From CAWAYH01 sp963786195 (lineage in GTDB: Bacteria; Acidobacteriota; Vicinamibacteria; Vicinamibacterales; 2-12-FULL-66-21): a DNA stretch of 64,000 nucleotides. The translations under genes were made by a program, and so were the position numbers. Under the pieces are notes generated by a model that was not told where the DNA came from, did not search any database, and saw only the letters and a program-made list of their open reading frames with translations. Below, in pieces: positions 17,953-26,184 of the stretch. Numbering within the stretch: the first letter of the stretch is position 1; every line of letters begins with the position of its first letter. The stretch covers positions 186,001-250,000 of the forward strand of contig CAWAYH010000003.1 in NCBI GenBank assembly GCA_963786195.1. Direction: 5' to 3'.

Positions 17953-18926
17953 CAGCGGTACCGCTCCACGAGCGCAGTCATCGTGTCGTCCCACGCCTGT
18001 GCCATGGTTTCGATCATCGGAGAGGCGTCGAAAGACCGCCGTTGCATTGATGGCGCGCGCCGCCTTGAACTGCAGTGCCTTTGCCGTCGTGGCGATGACG
18101 TCGCAGGTCGTCGCAACCGATCCCAGGTGCCGTTCGCCTGCCAGTTCGAGCCAGCGAAAGTATTCGGCCGCATAGCCGAACGCGGCGCCGCACTGCCGCA
18201 GGTTGGCGAAGGCATAACTATGAAATCGGGCCAGGGGCTGGCTGACGAGCCAGTCGAGATCCGCTGGAAAGCGCTCGGCGTAACGCCGGAAGGGGTTGAC
18301 GTCGGGACGCCGCAGCAGGTGACTGCGCAGCAGGGCGAGCGACCCATCGAGCACGGTGCGAGGCGTCGCGTGCCGATGACCGTTCAGCTTGACCACTTCC
18401 ACGTACGGCGCCAGACAGGATCGTCACGCTGCTGGAGGCGGAAGACGCCCGCGAAGTCTTTGCCGCAAAGCTCGAAGTAGCCGCTGTTGTGGAAATAGCC
18501 GAGCCGCCCGGCGTGCTCATCGACCGCCTGTATGGCGATCGACGTCTTGACGTGCTCCACGCCGTACGAGGTCCCGGCGGTGTCCGGCAGATAGAACGCG
18601 TCCACCTCCACGATTACCGGGCGCCCGAGCACCACCTGCTCGGACACGTGCGCCGGCAGCGATCGCCAGACGTTCAGCTCGACCACCTCCACGCCGTACA
18701 AGAGCTCCAGATCGGCCGGAGGGAACTTGAAGAAGGTCCACTGGTCTCCAAGCAGATCGATCCCCAGCGTGAAGGGGAGCGCCGCGACGGGCTCCGCTCC
18801 GGCCGTATGCAGCAGTTCAACCCAGAGGTCCACGTAGCAATTCGACTCCGGCCAGGCGCGGTCGCCCCGGTGGAGTGCATGACGCTCATACGCGGCTGCG
18901 TCGAGATCCCACAGGCAGTGCTTCAC
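17949..18926 (-). CDS. DUF1839 family protein, possible papain-like acyltransferase (frameshifted)
   Basis: Starts at a GTG overlapping the ligase stop (GTGA): VKHCLWDLDAAAYERH. The conserved core has WPESNCYVDLWVELLH, FKFPPADLELLYGVEV, a VIVEVDAFYLPDT segment, YGVEHVKTSIAI and GYFHNSGYFEL. The Cys of NCYVDLW and the His of VEHVKT, followed by D/N residues, resemble the layout of BtrH-like papain-fold enzymes that move acyl groups off carrier proteins. That comparison is my inference; the family itself has no assigned function. The second half (FRRYAERFPADLDWL ... TALVERYRC) is helical. Two frameshifts, near 18395 and 18035, interrupt it. Confidence 0.75.
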
Positions 18927-19811
18927 AAGCTCAGCGCCTCGCGAGCGGAACCCGGCCACCGCGTACGGTCGAAGCCGTGCTGCCGATAGAGCGCGAGCGT
19001 GATGCGCTCCAGCCCGAAGCCGACGCACGCCGTGTGCGCGACCGCTCCATCCGCGGTCCTGATGTCGAAGAGCTCGCCAAAGTGATCGTGGTGGCAGTTG
19101 AGCGAGATGATGGCGGTCGGCCGCTCGTCGCTCCGAATGGGCGTCACGATTTCTATCTTGAGGCCTCGAGCACGCTGGCTGTCTGCGAGCAGCTCACCGC
19201 CGCGTCCGAAGAACGGGTCCGACGCCGTGACCGCCCGCGCGTCGAGACAGAGGGCAGCCGTGATGGTGTCCACGCGGTCCAGCCAGGTCTGGCGCCAGTC
19301 GAGCACTGGCCCGGGCTCGCCGAGCCGAACGTGCTCGTGCATGCGGAACATCTGCAGGCGTGCGGGGTCGTCTGATGGCTCGTGGCGGTAGCAGTAGGAC
19401 ATGACGTCGACGAGCCGTCCGCCAGGCGGGAGCGTGCCGGACAGCGCGACGTACACGGGATAGCACGCGGCCGGCGTGAGCACACAGCCGGTCGGTTGTA
19501 AAGCGGCACTCCAGTTCCGGCCCTCCCGAAGCGCCTGGAGCAAATCCCGGTGTGCCCGTTCGTCGCCTGCGAAGCTGTGCACCGAGCCGGCCAGGTGGGG
19601 AAAGGCCTCGAGGTACCCGCTGCGCTCGAGATCCGATCGCTCGAGCAGCGGGGAGAACCGCATCACTTCGGGGTTGTCCTTCGCACCGCGGCAGGCGACG
19701 AACCGGTCGATGCGATGGACGGTGTCTTCGAAGTCCGCGCTATAGGCGCACGTGTCGGTTCTCGCGGCACCAATCAGGACGCCGTGACGTAACGAGCTCG
19801 GCACGGGTCAT
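18923..19811 (-). CDS. Amino acid:[carrier protein] ligase, class II aminoacyl-tRNA-synthetase-like
   Basis: A free-standing class II synthetase catalytic core of about 295 residues without tRNA-binding domain. Motif 2 region is FRMHEHVRLGEP and motif 3 is VGFGLERITLALY. TGCVLTPAACYP, the Glu of RMHEHV and the Cys just before motif 3 supply the likely zinc ligands of the seryl-type family. Characterised relatives activate Gly or Ala with ATP and load it on the phosphopantetheine of a dedicated carrier protein. The gene lies downstream of an acyl carrier protein and acyl-CoA dehydrogenase, as expected. An ATG at 19811 with GGAAGAG gives MTRAELV but needs a one-base correction near 19790; a GTG at 19804 is in frame. 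Confidence 0.85.
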
Positions 19812-19812
19812 C

Positions 19813-20977
19813 TCACTCTTCCTTCGAGACCAGCAACATGGCTGCGTTTGCCAGAAGGATGCGATCGTTGCTGATCATCAGCGGCGCACTGTGGGCGTCG
19901 CGGAGGTGTCGGCCGACGCCGTAGGGGGAGTCGCACCGATAGCCGCTGATCCCGCAGACGTTCAGCGCCTGACCCACGATCTGAGGCGCCATCTTTGCCG
20001 CGACGCTCTTGAGGTTGTTCATGCGGATCGCGAAGCCGATCTCGTCGAGCCGCGTCGGGGTCGTCCTGATACCGCTGCACGTCGGCCAGTCCCTCTCGCA
20101 CGACGGCCCGAAGCATGCCGAGATCGGCAACGGTTTCGGCCAGCCGCAGGGCACCTGGCGGCGTCGTACCCGGCGCGCTGCGTGCCTCGGCGCGCACGAA
20201 TCGGCGCGCACGCGCCACCGCATCGCTGGCCACACCCAGCCAGACCGACGTCCACAGCACGTGCGACGAGGGGATCATGGTGTGGGCCGCAATCTCCGCG
20301 AAGGGAACCGGGAGGATCTGGTCGACGGATCCGCCAGCATCCAGGCGAAAGCCGAAGCTCCGCGTCCCGCGCATGCCGACCGCGTCCCAGTCACCGACTC
20401 GCGTCAGGCTGGTATCGGCTTTTCTCAGCAGCACCAGGACCTGATCGCCCGGCGCAGCGTCCGGCGCGCGGCGCGCGGTCAGCAGGATGTCATCGGCCTC
20501 CTCCCCGTAGGAGATGACCGGCGCCTGCTTGGTCACCCGCAGGTGCTCCGCCGCAGTCTCGACGGCGCAGAGGCTGCGGCGAAGGTCTCCGCCCGTGCCT
20601 CGCTCCGACGTTGCTGACGCGATGAGGTATTCCGCGTCGGCGAGCTCGCTGAGGTATCGGCGGAAGTAGGGTGAGGACAACCCGTGACGCACCAGGCAGA
20701 CGACCTCGACCTGGTGCATCGCATAAATCAGCGCGGTGGACGCACAGTAGCGGCCGAGCATCTCGGCAATCGCGGAGAGCTCGGCGAGCGTTGCGCCCTG
20801 TCCGCCCAGCTCCACGGGAACGAACGCACTCAGCAGTCGCGCTTCGCGCAACGCGGCGATGGCTTCCCGGGGAAACCGGGCGTCCCGATCCACCGCGTCG
20901 GCGGCGGGCCCGGCTACCTCCACCCCGATTCGTCTGGCGGTTTCGAGGAGGTTACCCTCCGCTGTCAGCGGGGTCAT
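19813..20977 (-). CDS. Acyl-CoA dehydrogenase family flavoprotein (frameshifted)
   Basis: Shows the acyl-CoA dehydrogenase fold: N-terminal LREARLLSAFVPVELGGQGATLAELSAIAEMLG, ASATSERGTGGDL (flavin-binding strand), DAVGMRGTRSFGF and a C-terminal helical domain ending NVCGISGYRCDSPYGVGRHLRDAHSAPLMISNDR. A frameshift near 20040 splits it. The ATG overlaps the carrier-protein stop (ATGA). Next to an amino acid:carrier protein ligase, its likely substrate is the aminoacyl or acyl thioester on the carrier rather than a CoA ester. This would parallel prolyl-carrier oxidation in pyrrole biosynthesis, though the chemistry here is unproven. Confidence 0.8.
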
Positions 20978-21234
20978 CCTGCTGCGACCCCTAGCAGCTC
21001 GCGCACATTGGATCGGATGACGGCGATGCTCGCGAAACCTACACGGCGCAGCATCCGCTCGGGAAACTCGATCGCGAAGTGATCTTCCAGGGCCAGCATC
21101 AGGTTGACGCTGCCGAGCGACGTCAGGCCGGCCTCGTAGAGATCGCTGCCTTCGTCGAGCCCGTACACGTCCACGGCGAGTCGCCCATGCTCGCGAAGGA
21201 TGCCTCGAATCGCGTCCGTGACCTCGCCGCGCAT
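20974..21234 (-). CDS. Acyl/aminoacyl carrier protein, 86 aa
   Basis: A typical four-helix carrier protein: GLDEGSDLYEAGLTSLGSVNLMLALEDHF contains the phosphopantetheine-attachment Ser39 in the GLTSL motif. It is the first gene of a six-gene leftward operon and its stop overlaps the start of the dehydrogenase gene. The downstream synthetase-like ligase is its expected loading enzyme. A -24/-12 type promoter lies about 70 nt upstream. The dedicated position and the lack of fatty-acid synthesis genes nearby argue against the housekeeping AcpP. Confidence 0.85.
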   Translation of the reverse strand: MRGEVTDAIRGILREHGRLAVDVYGLDEGSDLYEAGLTSLGSVNLMLALEDHFAIEFPERMLRRVGFASIAVIRSNVRELLGVAAG

Positions 21235-21302
21235 CTAATCGACCTCCTCGGCTGTTTCCTGACCCGCTCGCCGCCCACACACCGCAACAGCGATGCGCAT
21301 TG

Positions 21303-21318
21303 AGCAAATCGTATACCG
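21303..21318 (-). promoter_or_regulatory. Sigma-54 promoter of the carrier-protein operon
   Basis: Minus strand reads CGGTAT-ACGAT-TTGCT: GG and GC are separated by exactly 10 nt and the -12 box TTGCT is perfect. The inferred start is near 21290, leaving a leader of about 55 nt before the carrier protein. A divergent match lies at 21515. Confidence 0.6.
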
Positions 21319-21514
21319 CCGAGCAGGCGAGGCGCTGCTCATCAGCCATCGGGGAAGTGCGGGATCAGTCGAGCCTGCACGACGGCATGCGGCAACCGGG
21401 CGACTACCGATCTTGAGCAGCATCCTTCCACTAACGGCACCATCGATATCCAGACACGGCGCGCAGTTCTTGCGACAGGAGGAGGGCGAACGATCACGCG
21501 TGAACCGTTTCTTG

Positions 21515-21530
21515 TGGCACTGACATTGCT
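21515..21530 (+). promoter_or_regulatory. Consensus sigma-54 promoter of the EBP2/EPS unit
   Basis: TGGCAC-TGACA-TTGCT matches the -24/-12 consensus at every conserved position. The activator gene starts 57 nt downstream with GAGGAG before the ATG. Because the gene encodes a sigma-54 activator, positive autoregulation is likely. The 353-nt divergent region has no gene; the sequence between the two promoters is the natural place for activator sites. Confidence 0.85.
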
Positions 21531-21587
21531 CCGTGCCGGGCGCCGTGTTTCGCTTCACGCCGTACTCGACAGCAGAGGAGCTGGCAG

Positions 21588-22664
21588 ATGCCCCACAGTG
21601 ACGAGTGGTTAGTTCCCTCCTCGCATGGTGGCGTCGATCAGCGGTTGGGGTATGGCGACACCCTCCGGCCACTGCTGGGCCGCACTGAGCAGATGCGTGA
21701 GGTTCACAATCTCATCGAGCGCGTCGCGGATACGAACGTGACCGTGTTGATTCGCGGCGAGAGCGGCACGGGAAAAGAGCTGGTCGCACGCGCGGTCCAT
21801 GCCGCGTCCTCACGGCGGGACCGACCATTCGTCAAGGTCAATTCGGCGGCGCTTCCCTCGGAGCTGCTCGAATCGGAACTCTTCGGCTTCGAGCGCGGCG
21901 CGTTCACCGGCGCCATCCGCCAGAAGCCCGGGAAATTCGAATTCGCGAACCACGGCACGATGTTTCTCGACGAGATCGGTGATATCCAGCCTGCGCTCCA
22001 GGGGAAGCTGCTCCAGGTGCTGCAGGACGGAGAATTCGCGCGGCTGGGAGGCAGCCAGGACGTGCACGTGGACGTTCGCGTGCTGGCCGCCACGAACCGC
22101 GACCTGGAGCAGGCGGTCGTGGACGGTCAGTTCCGCGAGGATCTGTTCTTCCGGCTGAACGTCGTCAGCATTACGCTGCCCCCGCTGCGGCAGCGGCGCG
22201 ACGAAATCCCCGCGCTGGCCGAGTTCTTTCTTCGCCACTACTCCGAGCAATACAACAAGCCCAACCTGACCATCGCGCCGGAGACACTCCGGCTCTTCAA
22301 CGAGTACGAATGGCCGGGCAACATACGCGAGCTCGAAAACCTCGGCAAACGGATGGTGCTCCTCGGGACGGACGAGCCGATTCGGACCGATCTCGCGCAG
22401 GCGATCGCGCGACGCCGGACCGGAGGACGCCCGGCGAGAAGCGCGAAGGCAGGGACGGCGCGCCCGGGTGAGGCGGCGCAGGGCGTCCCGGCTGGTTCGT
22501 TGAAAGACATTGCGCGCCGGGCCGCCCGGGACGCGGAGCGCGAGCTGATCTTCAGCACGCTGCAGCAGACCCGATGGAACCGGCGTGAAGCCGCGGGCCG
22601 GCTGGGCATCAGTTACAAGGCGCTGCTCTACAAGATCAAGGAAGCTGAGCCGAACCAGGCGTGA
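21588..22664 (+). CDS. Sigma-54-dependent activator without receiver domain (EBP2)
   Basis: A 358-residue enhancer-binding protein: only about 25 residues precede the AAA+ domain (LLGRTEQMREVHNLIERV). Walker A GESGTGKE is at 57-64, GAFTGA at 104-109, Walker B GTMFLDEIGDI, AATNRDLE and REDLFFRLNVV. The C-terminal Fis-type helix-turn-helix is WNRREAAGRLGISYKALLYKIKE. With no sensory domain, it must be regulated by its own level, by another protein or by an AAA+-bound ligand. It is the first gene of the EPS operon and its stop shares a base with the next ATG. Confidence 0.9.
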   Translation: MPHSDEWLVPSSHGGVDQRLGYGDTLRPLLGRTEQMREVHNLIERVADTNVTVLIRGESGTGKELVARAVHAASSRRDRPFVKVNSAALPSELLESELFGFERGAFTGAIRQKPGKFEFANHGTMFLDEIGDIQPALQGKLLQVLQDGEFARLGGSQDVHVDVRVLAATNRDLEQAVVDGQFREDLFFRLNVVSITLPPLRQRRDEIPALAEFFLRHYSEQYNKPNLTIAPETLRLFNEYEWPGNIRELENLGKRMVLLGTDEPIRTDLAQAIARRRTGGRPARSAKAGTARPGEAAQGVPAGSLKDIARRAARDAERELIFSTLQQTRWNRREAAGRLGISYKALLYKIKEAEPNQA

Positions 22665-23155
22665 TGACGGCCGCTCCGTTTCTACAAGACGAAGAGTCCC
22701 GCCTGCTGACGGCCGAGGCGTTCGACTTTATGTTCAGGAACGAACTGAAGCGCGCGGTACGGTCGCAGAGCTACATCACCCTCCTCGCGATCGACGCGAG
22801 GCCGGTCGGCGCCGGGGAGAGCCGGCAACTGACCCGCGAGGTCGCACGCCTGACGCGCGGGCAGGTGCGGGAGACCGACCTGCTGTCGCATAGCGGCGAC
22901 GGTCCGCTGTCCGTCGTGCTCTTCGACGCCAACCTCCAGAATTCGCTGACCGTGGTCGAACGGTTGCTGTCGCGCTTCGGGGAGTACGAGTTCACTCTGC
23001 CGGCGGCGTTTTCCGTCGGCGCCGCCTGTTGCCCGACGCACGGAACGGATGTCGATCAGCTGCGCCAGGCGGCTCGCGCGCTGCAGGTGCACCCGGGACG
23101 CGACGCGATCGGCGGACGCCCGAACCCCACACTGAAGCAGAAAGGTGCCGGATGA
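22664..23155 (+). CDS. Degenerate GGDEF-like protein, 163 aa
   Basis: The fold of a GGDEF domain is visible: LTAEAFDFMFRNELKRA, YITLLAIDARP, VRETDLLSHSGDGPLSVVLFDANLQNSLTVVERLL, and FSVGAACCPTHGTDVDQLRQAARALQ. The GG[DE]EF signature is absent; the corresponding stretch reads SGDGPLSV. It should therefore not make cyclic-di-GMP and may bind a nucleotide or a protein partner. It overlaps the EBP2 stop and the export-protein start, so it is translationally coupled to both and probably adjusts regulation or export. Confidence 0.7.
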   Translation: MTAAPFLQDEESRLLTAEAFDFMFRNELKRAVRSQSYITLLAIDARPVGAGESRQLTREVARLTRGQVRETDLLSHSGDGPLSVVLFDANLQNSLTVVERLLSRFGEYEFTLPAAFSVGAACCPTHGTDVDQLRQAARALQVHPGRDAIGGRPNPTLKQKGAG

Positions 23156-23776
23156 AAACCGCATGCACGCTGTTGACGTTGTTATCGCTGATCGTCTGGA
23201 GCCCGCGCCCGGCGCAGGCCCAGACGCAGACGCAGACGCCTGGGGCGTCGAACGCGAACGGCCCGCTGCCTAAAGTCGCCGGCGGCGATGTCGAGCTGGA
23301 CTACCGGCTCGTCGCCGGTGACAAGCTTCGCATCGAGGTCTACAAGGATCCTCAGCTCTCGCAGTCGCTGCAGATCCGCCCCGACGGCAAGATCACGCTG
23401 CCGCTGATCGGCGATGTCGTCGCCGCGGGCGTGACGACCCGGGAACTGACGATCGACGCTGACCCAGCGTTTGCGTGAGTACGTGACCGCTCCGGCGGTC
23501 ACCGTGATCGTCGCCGAGAGCGTGTCCCCCGTGATTTACGTGATGGGCGAAGTCAACAGGCCAGGGGCGCAGCCCATGCCCACACCGGTGACGGTCGTGC
23601 AGGCGCTGGCCGTCGCCGGCGGTTTCAAAGACTTTGCGAACCCGAAGAAGATTCGCATCCTTCGCAAGGGACAGAACGGGACGATCGAGACGATCCATTT
23701 CAACTACAAGGACGCGGTCGCCAGACCCGACCGCCCGGTGTTCCTGCTGCCCGGCGACACGGTGATTGTGCCGTAG
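23152..23776 (+). CDS. Polysaccharide export protein, Wza/EpsA-like (one frameshift)
   Basis: Sec signal peptide (LLTLLSLIVWSPRPAQA) followed by the Poly_export domain (DYRLVAGDKLRIEVYKDPQLSQSLQIRPDGKITLPLIGDV) and a SLBB domain (VSPVIYVMGEVNRPGAQPM ... VVQALAVAGGF ... LLPGDTVIVP). It should form the periplasmic/outer-membrane export channel for the EPS. There is no lipobox at the predicted cleavage site. A missing base or two near 23459 (restored: DALTQRLREYV) splits the frame. The start overlaps the previous stop (ATGA). Confidence 0.85.
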
Positions 23777-23806
23777 TGGCGTGCGCGTACGACGGGAGAG
23801 CCGACC

Positions 23807-25261
23807 ATGAACGAGAGAACCGCACATCCGCTGGACTACCTGATCATCCTGAAGAGGCGACTGGCCTGGTTCGCGATTCCGCTGGCGCTGTCCATCCTGA
23901 CCGGCGTGGCCCTGGTCATGTTCCTGCCGCCGACGTACCGGTCGAGCGCCACGATCGCAGTCCAGGCGCCCGCCGTGGTGCTCGACCTGGTCCCCGCCTG
24001 GGCGGCGTTGAACCGCGAGGAGCGCCTTCGCGCTCTGTCCCAGCAACTCCGCAGCCGCACCGTTCTCGAACGGGTCGCGCGCGAAGAGGGGCTCATCGGG
24101 GATCGGCCAATCGAAGTCGTGACCCAGGAAATGCTCACCCGCATCACCGTGGAAATCCCCCAGCCGATCACGCGCACGCAGGGTGAGCCAGCGCTCAACG
24201 CGTTCGACATCGTGTACCGCGATGGCACGGCCGAACGCACGCGTCGGGTCACCGACCGACTGGCCCAGGTCTTCACCGAGGAACACGTGAAGAGCCGGGA
24301 GATCCAGGCCGAAGACACGGCGGACTTCCTGGCCAGGCAGGTCGCGTCAAGCCAGGGGCGTCTCGCGGCTCTCGAGAAGGATTTGCGGACCGCCAAGGAA
24401 CGCCACATGGGCCAGCTGCCCGAACAGACGGTCGTCAACCTGCAAATGCTCTCGGGCATGCGCCAGCAGCTCGAGACGACGCAAGGCAGTCTCCGGTCCG
24501 AACGGGATCGGCTGACCCTCACCGATCGACAGGTTCAAAGCCTGAAACGGTTCGGTGGTTCCACGACGCCGGTGCCCTCGTCCGCGACGGCGTCGCCCCT
24601 TCAGCGCGTCGTCGCCCTCGAAGGAGAGCTGGAAGAGGCGCGCAGCAAGTACACCGAGAAGCATCCGGAAGTGCAGCGCCTCCTCGAGGAGCTCAAGATG
24701 GCGCGGGCCGCCGTGGGCGCTGCGGAACCGACCGAGAACGCTCGCCAGTTGCTGGTCGAGGCGGATCCCGCCTATCAGAACCTGACGGCCGAGAGCAACC
24801 TGACGCGGCTGCGGATCGAGGGCCTGCAGCGTACCGAAAAGCAGCTGATGTCGGACATCGCGCGCTACCAGCAGCGGCTCGACGCCGCGCCGATGGTGGA
24901 GCAGGCGATTTCATCGCTCCAGCGCGATTCTGACCTCGAACGCGAGAACCACAAGCAGCTGTCCGAGAAGCACGCTTCGGCGGGCGTGCAGGAACAGGTC
25001 GCCCGCTCACGCGGCGGCGAACGGTTCAGCGTGCTGTATGCCGCGTCGCTGCCGGACAGCCCGGAGAGCCCGAATCGGACGCGCATTCTGCTGATGGCAC
25101 TGGCGATTGGGGTCGCGCTGGGCGGCGGCCTCGCGTTCGGACGCGAGATGCTCGATCGCTCGATTCCGGACGCGAAAACGCTTCAGCGGGATTTCGACGT
25201 CCCCGTGCTCGTGGAAATCCCGCGGCTCCCGCATCAGAGGCGCGGCGCGCTCAGAGGTTGA
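23807..25261 (+). CDS. EPS chain-length determinant with Wzz and GNVR domains
   Basis: 484 residues. N-terminal TM (WFAIPLALSILTGVALVMF) with Wzz-like periplasmic start PPTYRSSATIAV, a long coiled-coil region (about 160-400) containing ARSKYTEKHPEVQRLLEEL, the GNVR-type segment RFSVLYAASLPDSPESPNR and a second TM (ILLMALAIGVALGGGLAFG). The short cytoplasmic tail has no kinase domain; the kinase is the next gene. The family controls polymer length and couples the inner-membrane machinery to the Wza channel. Start ATG 23807 is chosen from MNERTAHPLDYLIIL, typical of the family. Confidence 0.9.
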   Translation: MNERTAHPLDYLIILKRRLAWFAIPLALSILTGVALVMFLPPTYRSSATIAVQAPAVVLDLVPAWAALNREERLRALSQQLRSRTVLERVAREEGLIGDRPIEVVTQEMLTRITVEIPQPITRTQGEPALNAFDIVYRDGTAERTRRVTDRLAQVFTEEHVKSREIQAEDTADFLARQVASSQGRLAALEKDLRTAKERHMGQLPEQTVVNLQMLSGMRQQLETTQGSLRSERDRLTLTDRQVQSLKRFGGSTTPVPSSATASPLQRVVALEGELEEARSKYTEKHPEVQRLLEELKMARAAVGAAEPTENARQLLVEADPAYQNLTAESNLTRLRIEGLQRTEKQLMSDIARYQQRLDAAPMVEQAISSLQRDSDLERENHKQLSEKHASAGVQEQVARSRGGERFSVLYAASLPDSPESPNRTRILLMALAIGVALGGGLAFGREMLDRSIPDAKTLQRDFDVPVLVEIPRLPHQRRGALRG

Positions 25262-25303
25262 TGTGTGCCAAACACGGATCAGAACGGAAGAAAAGGGCAG
25301 AAC

Positions 25304-26171
25304 ATGAGCGGTCTTCATCGAGCTATGAAGCGGGCCGAACGTGAGGGTCTCCTCACGTGGACGCACCGCGACGCTGAGCAACCGAGTCGCGCCGCAGTCC
25401 TCGACAAGGCGGCCGACGTTCCGGCTCCCGAACGCCTGGCGCCCGATACCAATGACGCTCCGCCCGTCTCGTACGCGCGGGTCGCGGATGGCTCGCTCAG
25501 CCCGTCGTTCGTGGCCGCCACGGAGCCCGGGGGATTTGCCGCGCAGCAGTACCGGTTCTTGCGGACCCGCCTGGAGGGACGGGGCAACGTCAACGGCTCT
25601 CACGTGTGGCTGGTCACGAGCCCGTGCGGCGGTGACGGCAAGACCACGACGAGCGCCAACCTGGCATTGACGATGGCGCGTGAGTTTCAGCAGCGGGTGG
25701 TGCTCGTCGAGGCCGACCTGCGGCGACCGAGGCTCGCGTCGTTGTTCGGAGTACCCGCGGGTCCCGGCCTGGTGGACCTCCTCATGGGCGCCTGCAGCCT
25801 CGAGGAAACGCTGGTCGACGTGCCGGAATCATCGCCTGTGCCTGCTGCCGGCGGGCCTGGCCGCCGCGCCCTCGACGGAGCTCTTTGCCTCAACGATGAT
25901 GCACCGGGCCATGGCGGAGTTGCGCGGGCGCTTCACGCGCATCGTCGTGGATACGCCGCCCGCCGTGTCGGCCGACACGCAGGTTCTGACGCGACTCGCC
26001 GATGACGTGCTCGTGGTCGTCCGTGTCGGCATGACGCCCCGGTCGGCGCTGGCGCGCACGCTCGCCCTCATCGATCGCCAGCAACTCACGGGCATCGTCC
26101 TGAACGTGGCGGACACGGCCGCCCTGGACTACGGCTACCCGGCCCAGGAAACCCCCGGCTCGGAATCATAG
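25304..26171 (+). CDS. BY-kinase/CpsD-like autokinase of the EPS system (one frameshift)
   Basis: Bacterial tyrosine kinase motifs: Walker A SPCGGDGKTTTSANLA, Walker A' VVLVEADLRRPRL and Walker B RIVVDTPPAVS. EFRAAQYR-like EPGGFAAQQYRFLRTRL precedes them. A frameshift near 25830 separates the halves. The C-terminus (LDYGYPAQETPGSES) has only two tyrosines, not the usual Tyr cluster, so classical autophosphorylation is doubtful. It follows the membrane GNVR partner directly, as in split Wzc systems. The ATG at 25304 is favoured over an upstream GTG at 25265. Confidence 0.85.
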
Positions 26172-26184
26172 GGATCAGCGGGTC

